Source of the DNA: Polydactylus sextarius
Taxonomy: Eukaryota; Chordata; Actinopteri; Polynemidae
Reading direction: 5' to 3'
DNA: 64,000 nt
Assembly: GCA_016801845.1 (NCBI GenBank)
Contig: CM028906.1
Location: forward strand, 9,162,001 to 9,226,000
Shown here: piece by piece, positions 23,090 to 34,900 of the stretch
Layout of the letters: each line of letters starts with the position of its first letter
Position numbering within the stretch: the first letter of the stretch is position 1
Translations under genes and position numbers: made by a program
The notes under the pieces: model-generated
What the model was told of the DNA's origin: nothing
Seen by the model: only the letters and a program-made list of their open reading frames with translations
Databases searched by the model: none

Positions 23090-24555
23090 TTTGCAAGAGA
23101 TTATTTGAGTTGTGTACATGCTTCATATATTTCACACAGTGTCAGACTGACTTGTTCCACTTACTGCTCTCACACAGTCTGAGGGTTCTACGTTTTCTGT
23201 TTGTTACTAATTAACTACATTACACATAACAACAATCTGCTGTGTCTCTCTCCTGAGTCATCTTAGTTTCTTTAACTATGCACTTTTTGCTGTTTTCCTG
23301 TAGAAAGCAAACTTGTGGTATCATTAGTACATAATATTTTTTTAGGATTTTGTGAAACATTTCTTTATCTGGATTCTTATAATATACAGGGTAGACTTCA
23401 TTCAGAAGTCCCGTATTTGTGTGAGTGCGTGTGTGTGTGTGTGTGCGTACGCACTGCAGTCGTTTTGTCACAGTGAGGTTTGGGGTTGAGCCAGGCTTGC
23501 TAACATTCTGAGACCAAAACCAAACCTGTGCTTATCAGCAGTATCTGGTCATCCTGGGATATATGACCACAGATGCTGGAAATGCTGGACTGATGGATAT
23601 GCAGTTATTTGTGAAGAAATAGTTCCAGTATATAAATCCTTTTGAAGCCACAAGCAACTCAGCTTTTTTGGCATCTGTGTTCATGTATAAATTTTGTTTT
23701 CTCTTTGGGCAGAACTCAGCTAATCTAAATCCAACTGAAACTGAGAAAATCAGCAGAATGGCGATAATAAAGGTACAAATCATAAAAAAGAGTGAATGGC
23801 AGAATTCCATTTGAGCTGCCTCAGTGTCGGAGTCCTGATATTTCTTACGCTGGTTCACTGTCATGCTGTCATGCCTTTGTGATAAGCTTGAATAGAACAG
23901 AGCTATTGTTAATGTTATTAGTGACACCTCAGTTTTTTGTAGAATGACAAGTATGAACATGTGTTGTGAAAGGCCGACAGTGTATCATGACACACAGGAG
24001 AGTCTGCATTATGTCATTCGGTCCTAATGTGTTGCTGGCTCTCGGACAGCATACATTGTCAGCACCAAAGCAATAACTGGCTAAATTTACAGCTCACGTT
24101 TTTTTTTTTTCTCTTTGATTGTGTGACTACCTGCCAGATGTTGCATGCTACAACAAGGACGACTACACTTTAAATAAACCTCTCTAACACACTGCTGTCA
24201 CTGCAAGGATAAAAACGAGCCTCGATTAAAAGTTTTAACGCATCTGTTAACACACTGTGCACCAGTCACAGCTTTGTATTGTGAAGCTGCTGATTTCAAA
24301 AGTAATTAATTAAATGTCTTTTCTTGCCTCCTGCTCAGGACACTGTCCCATATCAGTGTTCTCTATCAACAGATGCATTCCCCTATAGGACACAAAGAGT
24401 TCTTGGAAGTTTTTCTTGCAGTATCAGCACTGATTGTAAAAAAAGAAATCCCTCTTCCTGTCTTTTTACCCAGCAGGTTGTAAACAGTATAGAAATGTGT
24501 GGAAACACACAGGTTATTGTGTTGAATGCACTGTAGCATGCTGCCCTCTTGTCTT
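22241..24555. other. intergenic with TG and AC microsatellites
   Basis: TG repeat at 22932-22957, AC repeat at 23057-23085, TG repeat near 23424-23445. The 141-codon minus-strand open frame at 23535-23960 has hydrophobic stretches but no recognised family or splice context and is not called as a gene. Confidence 0.55.
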
Positions 24556-24559
24556 TGGA

Positions 24560-24720
24560 GAGGTGAGGTAAGGCAAGGCCCGGCTGGAGACCACTGCTCT
24601 CAAATTAATTGCCTTTGTTTCCTGTGAGCTGAGCTGGGCTACCTCTGCCATTACCTCATTCATCTCCTCCTCTCCTTCTCCATCTCCTCCGCCCCTCCTC
24701 TCCAACACAAACCACAGTGG
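24560..24720. promoter_or_regulatory. candidate conserved noncoding island
   Basis: CAAATTAATTGCCTTTGTTT places homeodomain and SOX-like cores next to each other, followed by TGAGCTGAGCTGGGC and CTCATTCATCTCC. It is single-copy-looking and lies just before a TC repeat. The enhancer role is inference. Confidence 0.22.
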
Positions 24721-24760
24721 CTGTTATTGAGCCGAGGAGGCCAGGCGCTCTCTTGCTCTC

Positions 24761-24763
<3 letters not shown>

Positions 24764-24803
<40 letters not shown>
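24764..24803. repeat. TC dinucleotide repeat
   Basis: About 20 uninterrupted TC units, preceded by an imperfect CTCTCTTGCTCTC lead-in. Confidence 0.95.
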
Positions 24804-24807
<4 letters not shown>

Positions 24808-25144
24808 CAGCATGTTAGAGTGAGCGTGAGCATTTGTGCAGTTTGGAGACTTTAAAAAACAGAACAGAGCAAACAGCTTCTAAAACAAGCACACCTTTGA
24901 AAAGCATAATAATTACATGACAGAGAGTTACGCAGACAACACCACTTTGTCATTCAACCACTGTTTTAGCTGGTATTTATAGATCATTGATGTGTGCTTT
25001 TATTGCAAATAAAAGCCAGAGTTACTGATTCAGCAAGCGATGCTGGTGAGTCACAGCAGTCAATTCACTTTGAGGATTCAATGTTACAGCAACATACTAG
25101 TTTTTTATACCAGCTTTTGTCCTCTGTCAGTGCTGTAAAGGAGT

Positions 25145-25720
25145 TGATTTCCTCCTCTGTGTTGGGGATGAATTGCTGCTCCAAGTCAAGGAGTTCATTT
25201 ATCTTATTCAGTGTCTAAATCACAGGGACGATAGAATGGAGCAAGACAACGATAGAGGTTTGGTGCAATTGGTGTGGCATCAGCAGTGAGTCAGGCATTG
25301 TCTTGTAATCAGAAGGTGAAACTGTCAATTTACCTTCTGCCTACCATCTATGTTCTGATCTATGGTCATGGGCTCTGGGTAGTGACCAGAAAATCAGATT
25401 GTAGATACAAGCAGCCAGAAATGAGTTTCCTCTGCAGGTTGTCTAGGATCAGCCCTAGAGATACAGTGAGGAGCTTTAGACATCTAGGGGGAGCTTGGAG
25501 TAGAGCCACTGCAGCCTCATGTCAAAGGGTACTACTTGATATGGTTGGGGCCTGTGATCAGGACGACTCCTGGGTGCCTCACATGGCATAGATTAATGCT
25601 GAAGTGATAGTATATATGTAATCTAAAATGGAAATACCTTGGCAACCAACAGGAGAAGCTGGAAAGTGTCTCTGGGTAGAGGGACTACCTTGCTACCACC
25701 ACAACCAAACCAGGGATTGA
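25145..25720 (+). mobile_element. LINE 3' fragment (Rex3/RTE-like fish retrotransposon), decayed
   Basis: Translates in shifting frames to motifs of the end of a common fish LINE ORF: 'LLLQVKEFIYL', 'KVKLSIY...LIYGHGLWVVT', 'QPEMSFLCRL' and 'LGVEPLQPHVKG', in the family order 'EFKYLG, KLSIY, YGHELWV, AAEMSFLRR, LGVEPLLL'. Several frameshifts and stops show it is dead. 5'-truncated, + orientation. The Rex3/RTE assignment is from memory and could be another LINE clade; a LINE origin is secure. Confidence 0.75.
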
Positions 25721-26275
25721 GGTTGAAGTGCTTAAAAATAATGGGTGGGTAGGTGGTGCTTGTGATCAAAAATCTAATTAGAATGGGATTATTTTATTTT
25801 TATGTGTAGTTAGGATGAAATACTATTGTCTGTGCTGATTTTTGATGTAGTCAGGACTACCAGGGCGAATCCCTGTGGGGTGCCACATCAATGAGCCAGT
25901 GAACCATAAAAATAATCCATGAAGTCAGTGTCAACAGACAAGTCAAGGGCCAGATTTCAGTTGTAGTCAAACCATGATTCTCTCCATCTAGTCAATGCCT
26001 GTCTGAAGTTCATGTTTACATTTGTTTCTATCACTCTCCATCCTCACTGTCTTTGTTCCCTCCAATAATAGGACTTTTTCATTCACTGGGTAGAGTTTAC
26101 ACAGTTACTGACAGTTGTCCTATTGTCTACAATTTCTATACGTGGGGGAAGCTACTCATAACTTCCAGGGAAAATAAAAGCTATGTCCCCTCTCTGTTTT
26201 AGTTTTGCACTGGCAGAAGCACTTTCTGTGTGCTGCAAATTGAGCCTCCAATGTTTCCACAAAATATTTTGTGTG
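25721..26275. other. intergenic between two LINE-derived fragments
   Basis: May contain further unrecognised LINE sequence. Nothing definite seen. Confidence 0.4.
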
Positions 26276-26670
26276 GTGGCAGCCAGAATGGTGTAGAGGT
26301 TTGCCCATAGGGAGATAGCCGCATGTAGCTTGTTTGGGCTGTGCCCAACTCAGCTGCATGGGCAAAGGCCCAGCTACCAGAGTTCCCCCAAGTCTGGTGG
26401 TGGTGCATTCCTTTCTTTGAGCTTCCATGAGGTTACTTTGAATCGACTTCCCCTGGAACTAATTTGCATTGTGAGATCCTACTGGGGCTAGTGCCCTAGG
26501 CAACATAGCTATCAGTATCAAGGAGACATGTAAACCACAAGGGATATTGTGAAGTGCTTGGACAACTAGAGGGAGCCTGGAATAGAACCTTCAAAACACA
26601 CTGGAGAGATTGTATATTCATCTTGCTGGGGATCTCAAGATCCTCTGGGAGGAACTGCAAAGTGTCATTT
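26276..26670 (+). mobile_element. internally deleted LINE-derived copy 1
   Basis: GTGGTGGCAGCCAGAATGG, then GGGAGATAGCCGCATGTAGC and GCAAAGGCCCAGCTACCAGA resemble the 5' leader of the same fish LINE group as at 25145. After GGCAACATAGC and GGAGACA it jumps to the 3' ORF words GAGGGAGCCTGGAATAGAAC and ACACTGGAGAGATTGTATAT, then GGGAGGAACTGCAAAGTG. Most of the coding region is missing, as in the copy at 53990-54390. Confidence 0.6.
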
Positions 26671-27900
26671 CACAATGTGTACCCTGTTTTAATATTTCTC
26701 TCTGTTCATTGCATGTGTAGCTACATAAATAATCAGCCACAGCTATATTATTCAGTTGTCATGACTATCTTGTGATTTGGCAATGCTGTAGTTGCTGATG
26801 GTGACAGCAAATGTGGTTTAATAGGACTGGTCACAGCATTCTATGGGTAGCAAAACAATCTATTGTCATCATAACTGGCCTTATTCCATCAGTGTGAGAG
26901 CAGGGAACGGTGACAGGAGCAGGTTACCTACCTGAGGAGCAGCATATGTACAGCTCTTCACTATGGCTGTTTTGTACCACGCTACTATATTTCATGCAGA
27001 CAGTAACCTTTGGCTTTCTTGGTAGCTGCATTGTTGATGAATGGAAGAAGTAATTGCAATGCCCAGTGACACACACATTGCATTTCCTGTGACTACTTTG
27101 TAATAAAAATTAATAGCTGTAGGAAATATTTGGTTTGCATTAGCAGCAACTTAATAAAGTATTTTTCCAGCAAATGTTGCCACAGATACCCAGTTTGTCA
27201 AACTACACAAATGTACATATTGCTGTACTGTTATCAATGAGCCACTGTGTGAACATTGACAGTGGTAAACAGTGACTTATAAGACATTTACCAGTTCAAA
27301 GGAAGCATGTTCCCTAAGATTAAAACAGTCCACTCTGTTTAACTCTGTTTAACTCTGTTTAACTGCTGAGTCATTGTTTCCGACAGGATTCTACCCTTCG
27401 CAGACATTCAGTCAGTAGCTCTTACCTGAGGTGAGGCTCATTTTGCTGGAGGATTTACAGACTGTTTAGCTGCCACCCATCTATTTCAACGTTTTTACCA
27501 ATATATTAACACTGACAAATCATTATATTAGTCTTTATATAAGATCAATGTGTTTGTGTTTGAAGCCCCTTTGTGATCAGTGTAGAAACCATAAGAGATT
27601 ATGTTTGTCTCCTCTTCCTCCTCTCTATAAGATTTGCTGTTTGTCTTGTCTGTTTAGATATCTATCTACACATTCAACAGGCAGCCAGAGGTTTTTCTGG
27701 TTCCCTCTCTCTCTCTGTCTCTGCTAAGACAATACTTTGATAATTTGTTCTGCAGAACTGAGTTGATTTTCTCTCCCTAAAGGAGCTCTTTGGCAAGTCC
27801 CCACAGACACAAAACACAAGATCCCTTACACTCTGCTGTCTATTTGCCAAGACAGGACAAGGCACACACACATTCACACTGTGATGCCAGGACAGTGATG
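26671..27900. other. intergenic; decamer tandem repeat at 27332-27364
   Basis: Three copies of a 10-bp unit (AACTCTGTTT) lie at 27332-27364. Around 27090-27170 there are homeodomain/octamer-like words (AAAATTAATAGC, TTTGCATTAGC) of unknown meaning. No gene seen. Confidence 0.5.
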
Positions 27901-27904
27901 TGGT

Positions 27905-28110
27905 TAAGTGAACGCTTTATCATGCTGGCACTGCATGGTGCATTGTCTGTTGGACAAATCTTTGGCTGGCTCTCTATTCGTGTGCCAGCTGACTGGGCCT
28001 TCATTCATTCTTTCTCCACTTGTTCAGGCAGTAGAGGAGTGGAGTGTGTCGAGGGGGCAATTACACAGCCAATGTGCCAGTTTGTGCCAGGTCAATAGGC
28101 CAGTGTTAGA
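27905..28110. promoter_or_regulatory. candidate conserved noncoding island
   Basis: Contains TTGTCTGTTGGACAAATC, GTGCCAGCTGACTGGGCC (E-box CAGCTG), GGGGGCAATTACACAGCC and a repeated TGTGCCAG word. Unrepetitive and compositionally balanced against AT-rich flanks. The role is inferred only. Confidence 0.22.
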
Positions 28111-28409
28111 AGTGTGTGTGTGTTCTTACATCTTGTAGCTCTGTGCTTGTGAGAACTGGTCTGGTTTTCAAAGTATAGCCTGACTTCTGCCAGTTTTTAT
28201 CAGAACGAAAGATTTAGACCACATCCTAAATGTCAGCTGTGGCCAGTTAATTATTCTGGTAACATTTTCTGAATAAGCCCCATGCAAGTCACTTTCAAAC
28301 AGCTGTCGCAGAAATTGTTACAAATTACTTTAGAAAAATATCTGTTTTATTATGTGATGCTGCTATGGACTTTTCCATCCCTCCAGAAATCTCCAACCAC
28401 ATGCTGCGA

Positions 28410-28670
28410 TTTATTTAACAGCCGTACAAACCACCGCCGTCTACAGTGCTGCCTCTTTTTTCACTTTCTTAGACTGTGCGCTGTGATCTCGTTCACCGTC
28501 GCCATGTTTGTTATTGTTTGAAACTTACGTCAGAGCTCGGAACTCTGCGCTTGGTACTGCCCTCTAATGGATGTATTGTTAACAACCATGCCAACATAAA
28601 ACATGCATGGGGATTATGAAAGGTCTGACATTAGAAATGGACGTGCGTACTTACGTACGTAAAGGGAGCA
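28410..28670. repeat. CpG-bearing dispersed repeat candidate
   Basis: A block of higher GC and CpG than its flanks, containing CCGCCGTCTACAGTGCTGCC, CGTCAGAGCTCGGAACTC, GCCCTCTAATGGATG and the 12-bp palindrome TTACGTACGTAA (28651-28662). I recall closely similar strings as a repeat in other percomorph genomes, but I cannot name the family or its ends. Confidence 0.35.
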
Positions 28671-28744
28671 TAAATGGGCCTTAATACTGGGCACTTGGGT
28701 ATTGAAGTTTTCCTTTTAGGTTCCTCTTGAAGTTTATTTTATGT

Positions 28745-28851
28745 TATAATAAACTATATATAGTTTATTATATGGTATGTTATAGTTATAACATATATGT
28801 TATGTCATAGTTATGTCTTCCAGCTCCCAGGAGGAGCTGGAAGACATAACT
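28745..28851. repeat. cluster of three inverted repeats
   Basis: 28745-28772 is a perfect 28-bp palindrome with core AAACTATATATAGTTT. It is followed at about 28779-28798 by TATGTTATA/TATAACATA arms. 28809-28827 and 28833-28851 are perfect 19-bp arms (AGTTATGTCTTCCAGCTCC and its complement) around a 5-nt loop CAGGA. No element termini or target duplication could be fixed around the group. Confidence 0.9.
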
Positions 28852-28852
28852 G

Positions 28853-30853
28853 AGAGGGACATCTGAACTATCTTGCTTTACTTGCTGGCACTGTAACTTG
28901 ACCCTTGGTAAGTGACTGAAAATGGATGAATGAATGAAAAAAACAATGGTTCAGGTTGTGTTACGAATAGGAACAAGAATAATTTAGAACTTTTTTTTCG
29001 TTTGTTTTTTTTTGAAAAATAATGATTTTTATTTTATTTTTAACAGGTTTTGGCACTGCTGGGAAAATTATATTCTTAGCCCATCTGGTTCTTAAAGCAG
29101 ATAACTTATCAGCACATCAAATGACAATTATAAAAGTTCTAAGAAGTCAATTATAGCCTGGGCTAATAAGGCTCAGGTTTACTGATTGACTAGTTGCCAT
29201 ATTTAAATGTACATGACAATTTATTTTGATAGATTACGAGAATCTATAAATATGTAAATATTTTTGAATACGTCAACTGTCATTTAATGTATAGCCATCT
29301 TGGCTTGGCTTACACATATTTAACAGAATAGATATTTTCTGTAAAGTCTCTATTTTCTTGCATTTTAAAGTTGTAACTACAGTGATTGTGTGCACTGAAA
29401 ACATCTATCACTAAATACTGCATTTAAAAGATAGACACAAATGGTCATGCTACACTTACTTTGTATACCAAGTGTTATTGTATGTGCTTGTATGTGCTCT
29501 TGTATAGAGATTAGTTCAACTATGGTTTAAACTGCAAGTGTAAACCTTCCCCTGGCAAACAAACATTATACAAAATCATCACAATCCATGTTTGTACTTG
29601 TCATCAATTGCTTCCTTTTGGGGGGTTGTAAACTTTTCTCTGAGTGCTAAATGTCATTTTATCTGAAGAATCAGAAGCTTTTCTTGGATGCCATACTTTT
29701 AGTTGTTGTAGCCTACACCTCCTCCCTCACTATGATGACTTTCCCCTTCAGCTTTGGCAAGCAAATCATTGCTGTTGATTTAAAATGCAAAGTGCTGGAG
29801 TGTTGTCACAGACACCAGTTTTAAATTCTGGCACACTGCAAAATAGAGATGGATTTATGTTACCTGCACTGATTAACTTTGTCAGTGGGGGATAAAACGG
29901 TTAAGAGTCAGAAACAATCAGGGCCGTGATTAAAATGAATATTGACTTTTGATAGGATTGGAAAAACAGACAGCAGTCTCCTGTATTAACAAAATGTTTT
30001 GTTGACCCTGGCATTGTCTCTCTGTAGAGCATTTTAATACACCCTTTGATCCACTCATAAGTTCTGCAGCTATGAGAGGGCTATGTCACTTTGTCCATGA
30101 ACATGTCATTTTGGGACATTCACTAAAAGAACCGATTAATTCATTTGGTCAGTTTTGGAAGGCAGTCTTTACTTTTCCATAGCAATCACCACAGCAATCG
30201 CACTGGGTCAAACCTACTGTTTCCTACACTCTGATTGCAGTTCAAGTATGAAATCAATACTGTTGCATTGGCAGAGTCTTTTGGCTCACCTTCTTAAGAG
30301 CTGTCATGAAGATGTAAGGGATCATAAATGTAATAAATGACTCTTCATGCAAAGAAAACAAATAAACCACAAACTGAAGGCGCTCATTTGAAGTTATAGA
30401 ATAGATTCTTCTTGTGTCTTCTTTATGAATTAAACAGTGTTTTCATACATCTTGTTCCTGTTGTGCTACAGAGAAAGAGGAATCTCTATCTGTCTATAAA
30501 TTCTTAGCTTCAATGCCTGATGCTTGTAATATAAATATCCAGAAAAATAGGATCAACTTGCCATATTATGCCTCTATACAGTCAGACTATGAAAACTATA
30601 TAGTTATATACAGTGTTTTATCTAATTGTACATAATGAATAGTAGTGTTGATGACAAAATGTATGAGATGACCCACTAGAGAGAGAATACGGGTGAACAT
30701 CTGTTGAGTTTGCTTTGTGATGAATTAATTTAGGCCCTCAACTGAAAAATAGAAGAATCAATGTTTTACCTGAAGGGTCAATGCTGTTCTTGGAGTGACT
30801 ATTCTTTTTTAGATTTTCCACACAGTTTACTTACTTTAGCATTTAACATTAGG

Positions 30854-30855
<2 letters not shown>
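28853..30855. other. intergenic, AT-rich, no gene seen
   Basis: No coding similarity, no long repeat. Isolated poly-T runs occur near 28991-29015. Confidence 0.5.

Positions 30856-30901
<46 letters not shown>
30856..30901. repeat. GT dinucleotide repeat, 46 bp
   Basis: About 23 uninterrupted GT units. It forces meaningless CVCV peptides in translation. Confidence 0.97.
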
Positions 30902-30902
<1 letters not shown>

Positions 30903-32105
30903 AGCAGTCCATGTATGTGTGTCAACAGTCCAGCTCTGGCTGCAGCCTGCTTGATCACATTGCTGCATGATGTGGGAGAACCAATTCTGTTCCACTGGCT
31001 TTATTCTGCAAGAGCTGAAACCAGAGACGCAGCTGAGAGATTGAAACTGACAGAAGGTATAAAAGTTGGTCTAATAGGCAGTAATGAGAAAAGCAGAAAG
31101 CCGCACTGTGCTGTGTGCTCCTTTCTTTTTATATATATACATCTATGTTTTGATAGATTTTGGTTTGAGTGTGGTCACCTTGGTCTGCATCCATTGGTGA
31201 AATGATCACCCTCTTACATAGCCATGTGGTTTGCAAGTAAAAGTAATCTCTTATCCTCATCTTTTGCTTTGCTGCTCTTCATCTCTTCCATATGCAGGCT
31301 GTCTGCACGTCCTTAACAGGTCTGGAAATGATTGAAATACCCAGTTTGTGCATTTTTCAACATTTTAAATGCTTGTAGTGTATATTCAAGTGACTTAGTG
31401 CCTTCATGTCAAATGTACTATATACACTGCTCATGTAAATAAACCTGTGAGAGCATCACAACATCAAAACTTTAACTCAGAAGTAGATTTGTTTAGTGTG
31501 TTATGTATAAAGACCAGTCAGTTATTTGAGTGATATTAGGTTTACATCCAGTGTTTGGTTTATATATGGATCATATAATATGCATTTATGGTTTTATAAA
31601 AGTATTATAGAAGTTGAAATATTAACTATGAAGAGTGTTGTGAGGTTTCACCTGAATCATAACCTCTGATTGTGTCAAGTCTCAGGTTCTGGTTGGCAGA
31701 CAACTTGATGTGGGGCTTTGAGCTGCAGGTTACATAATGGTGATGCATATAGATTTGCTTGTATTTAACCTGTTGTGATAATTGTGTTGATGCTGATTAT
31801 GTGTCAAGTTATGTTGAGTATATGGGCTTGTGTTGAGAGGGAAAAGGGCTGTTACAGTGGCCACAAGTAAAATTACAATGTAGAGGCACAATGAGTTTAC
31901 ATCAATTTCCTAATTTAACTTTGGAGTTTGGTCTCATGAAACTTGTTCACCTCTTACATGTGATTTGAACCAAACCTCTAACTTGGTGCAAGTTAGTTTT
32001 AGGGCATCAGTTCAACACTTGACCAGTCAGATCACTGGTGAAAAAACAGTCATCATTCTATAGGAACCTATCATGAAGAAAAGAGTTAACAGTAAAGTGA
32101 CAAAA
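30902..32105. other. intergenic, no supported feature
   Basis: The open frame at 30858-31205 is driven by the GT repeat and has no domain. Confidence 0.5.
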
Positions 32106-32109
32106 GGAA

Positions 32110-32515
32110 GGGGGGCAAATAAACCTGTCAGCCTTATCATAATGATCACTTTGCCTAATATTGCGTAGGTCCTTCTGTTGCAGCCAAAACAGTCTTGAAC
32201 AGTCATGTCAAGGCATTGACTTCAACACATCTCTGAAGGTGCTATGGTATCTGGCTCCGACGTTAGCAGCTGTTCCTTTAAGTTCTGTAAGTTGGAAGTT
32301 GAGGCCTCTGTGGATCAGAATTTTATAACCAGCACATCCCACAGATGCTTATTTGAGATCTGCGAAATTTTGATGTTGGGTAAAAACACCCTGGGCTCTT
32401 TGTCATGTTGTTTCTTCCCATAGTGCATTCAAGTTCATTTGGTGCTGAAATGTCCCATCTACTGACAAGTGTAATTGTAACATGTGTCATAACATTATGG
32501 CTGATCCATGTATTT
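32110..32515 (-). mobile_element. internally deleted Tc1-like transposon, antisense
   Basis: The minus strand near 32160-32265 decodes to the transposase C-terminus (WCQIP ... ATEGPTQY, family form 'WCQIPQHTFRGLVE...GGPTQY'). CCAGCACATCCCACAGATGC and CTCTTTGTCATGTTG belong to the 'PNSPDLNPIEHLW' region and neighbours in reverse. The right end, ACATTATGGCTGATCCATGTA (32491-32511), is the characteristic terminus; the left end near 32138-32150 is a decayed partner. Most of the transposase is deleted, so this is a dead, MITE-sized derivative. Confidence 0.8.
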
Positions 32516-33978
32516 TTTGGATAGATTTTGATGTTTGAGTCTTTCCATATGTCCAGAATGGCTTCAACACAGGGCTGACAAATAAAGGGAACGTTTCTGT
32601 CTCTACAGCTCAAAATTATTCAATGAGACTATGATTGCTGGAAATAAAAACTAAACCATGTGATGTCTCATTAGGAAATGTTTGTATTATGAATTCAACC
32701 TCTCCTCCTCTTTCAGAAATTAGTATCACAATAAAGTTAGTCATTTCAACATTTAATTTTAGCATTCTAAAAGTGTATGAAACCTGCTGATACCTGCAGT
32801 AACAAACCTGGCGGGTTCAGATGATGAAAGCCTGTGTAGGTGTGTGTGATGCTTTCTGTTCCTCATTCTCAGTGGAACACACTCACAAAAACCCTGTCAG
32901 GGCTGAACCGGCACTGACTGTGCCAAACCCTGCTAGGCCAGCTCGCCCACGCTCTCTGAAGACCCCAGCCTGCTGGCGGACTGCTGTCTTTCCAAACTGC
33001 CTGAACTGAACATTGATGAGTTTCTACTAAAGCAACCCCCCCCCACCCATATTGTGTTCCTGCACCACGAAACACTGCGTCGTTCTCTTCGTCTGTTCAC
33101 TCAGACAAAAGGAGAAAGTGATTTTACTTGTATCCACTTCTCACACAAAACAATGAGGCAAAATAAAAAAAAAAGATGCAGAATTTATCGGTGTGATGGA
33201 ACCAGATGAGCTGTAGAACAGGTCCAAGACTCAGAGGTAATGGTCTGTAAAATAAGTTGTCCTTTTAGTAACGGCTGTCGAGAGTAGTGCTGTGACCTGT
33301 GCTGAGAATACAGTGCCTGTCCATGCATGAAGCCTCTGCTTGTGCACTGTATACACAAACAGCTGAAGACCAACATAATCTGCAGGACTGTAATACAGCA
33401 GAGCCACACAGACTTAGTCCTGTATCTGTTAATGTAACACTTGGGCAGCTTAGTCTGGTCTGGCTTGTTCCAAACTGAACTCTCATTACAGACAGTGAAT
33501 TAAAGATGCTTCCTCTCCTGTGTATTCTTCTTTGTTTGACATTAGTTATTGTGGCTGCACCGCCACACCTCATTTAGGTGTTTGCTGTTGTTTTAGCTAA
33601 AAATAATGTATTTATAAGCACAGTCACAATAACTGGCTAAAACACTTGGTAGGTAACATTCTGGTACCTTGCTGCTGTAGCAGGGGCAGTGAGGGTATTA
33701 TAGAGAAAAGACCATCACCTGGGAAATTGCAGCCCAAGAAATACTTTAAAGAACATTGGTTGTTGTGCAGATAAGGCACAGACTCATTTCAGATGAGACA
33801 TTTTTACATTATACCAAATGTTTTTTTTAGAATAATCCAAAATGACAGTAACTAAAACTGCTGGATGGAAAATAGCCAAAACAAAGTGACTGAAACCAAT
33901 GATGTGGAATAAATTATTACTTTATAAGTCTTAATACAAATCCTGTTAAATGTAGTGAATATTCAGATATTAAACCTC
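32516..33978. other. intergenic, no gene seen
   Basis: Small open frames on both strands overlap each other and lack family signatures. Confidence 0.5.
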
Positions 33979-34000
33979 AAAAAAAAAAAAAAAAAAAAAA
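33979..34000. repeat. A22 homopolymer
   Basis: Uninterrupted run of 22 A, about 40 bp before the LINE relic that follows. Confidence 0.95.
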
Positions 34001-34039
34001 CATCACTATGGACTAGTCTAGATAGAATACAGTTTGTCT

Positions 34040-34900
34040 CAGTTTGTGAATAATCTCTCATGGAGTTCCACAGGGTTCTGTGTTAGAACCAATGCTGTTT
34101 ACTATATACATGCTCCCTTTACACTGTATTATCAGATAGCACTATATATCCAATTACTTTTCTATGAAGCCATATAAAACTAATCGGATAACGAAACCTC
34201 AGGAATGTCTTAAAAACAAAGGTCTGGATGATTCATGTTTCTTTTTTTTCTTTCTTTCTTTTATTTCTAATTTTCAGACAGTTCAGGCAAAACCTCTGAA
34301 AATCGTTATGTCATTAGTTTGGCTTCCTGTTCTACTGTGTGGAACCTTGGAATAATTTTTCATAAGGACATGAGGTCCTTCTTCTCTTTTTTAAGACAAG
34401 TCTAGACTTCCACCTGGACAATATTGTAAAAAAAAATTAGAAACAAGAGGAAGTTGAAAAGATAGTTTGTGTGTTTGTTACCTCTAGACTGGACTACTAT
34501 AATTCTTCCTCTCTTATCACAGTGTCCCAATAGCTCTGTCCAGTTGATTCAAAATGCTGCAGCATGATTACTGGCAGAAGAAGAAGAAGAGGATATTTCA
34601 TCTATGTTAGCTTCTTTTTACTGGCTCCTTGAAAATGAATGAATAGAACTCAAAATCCTTCTGCTTACATACAAAGCTCTTAATGGCCGGTTTCCATCAC
34701 ATCACAAAGTCTCTAAAACCAGAATGGGAAGCTCCTCTCCTGTGGAACCAGGAAAGGTAGTGTTTTCTCTCCACTGTCACCAGTGTTTTTTTTTACTGTG
34801 GAAACTGGGTTTTCTCTGAATGTCTCAACTTTACTCTGTAGTGCCTTGAGGTCATGTATTCTGGGACGTGGATATATAACTAAAATAGAGCTGAATGGCA
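34040..34900 (+). mobile_element. L2/CR1-like LINE reverse transcriptase relic
   Basis: CATGGAGTTCCACAGGGTTC encodes GVPQGSVL, followed by EPMLFTIYMLPL: the reverse transcriptase 'GVPQGSVLGPLLFxLYxxPL' motif. Further words give L*TGLL (family 'SRLDYCNSLL'), 'QLIQNAAA(R)'-like and 'ILLLTYKAL'-like pieces. Several stops and frameshifts, and the YADD segment is destroyed. The 3' end has TAGTGCCTTGAGGTCATGT, as in many fish L2-like 3'UTRs. Confidence 0.75.

Noticed and set aside
25274..25591. 105-codon frame with SIY...YGHGLWVVT
   Set aside because: Real similarity, but to a LINE reverse-transcriptase tail; it is frameshifted and is annotated as a mobile-element relic rather than a gene.
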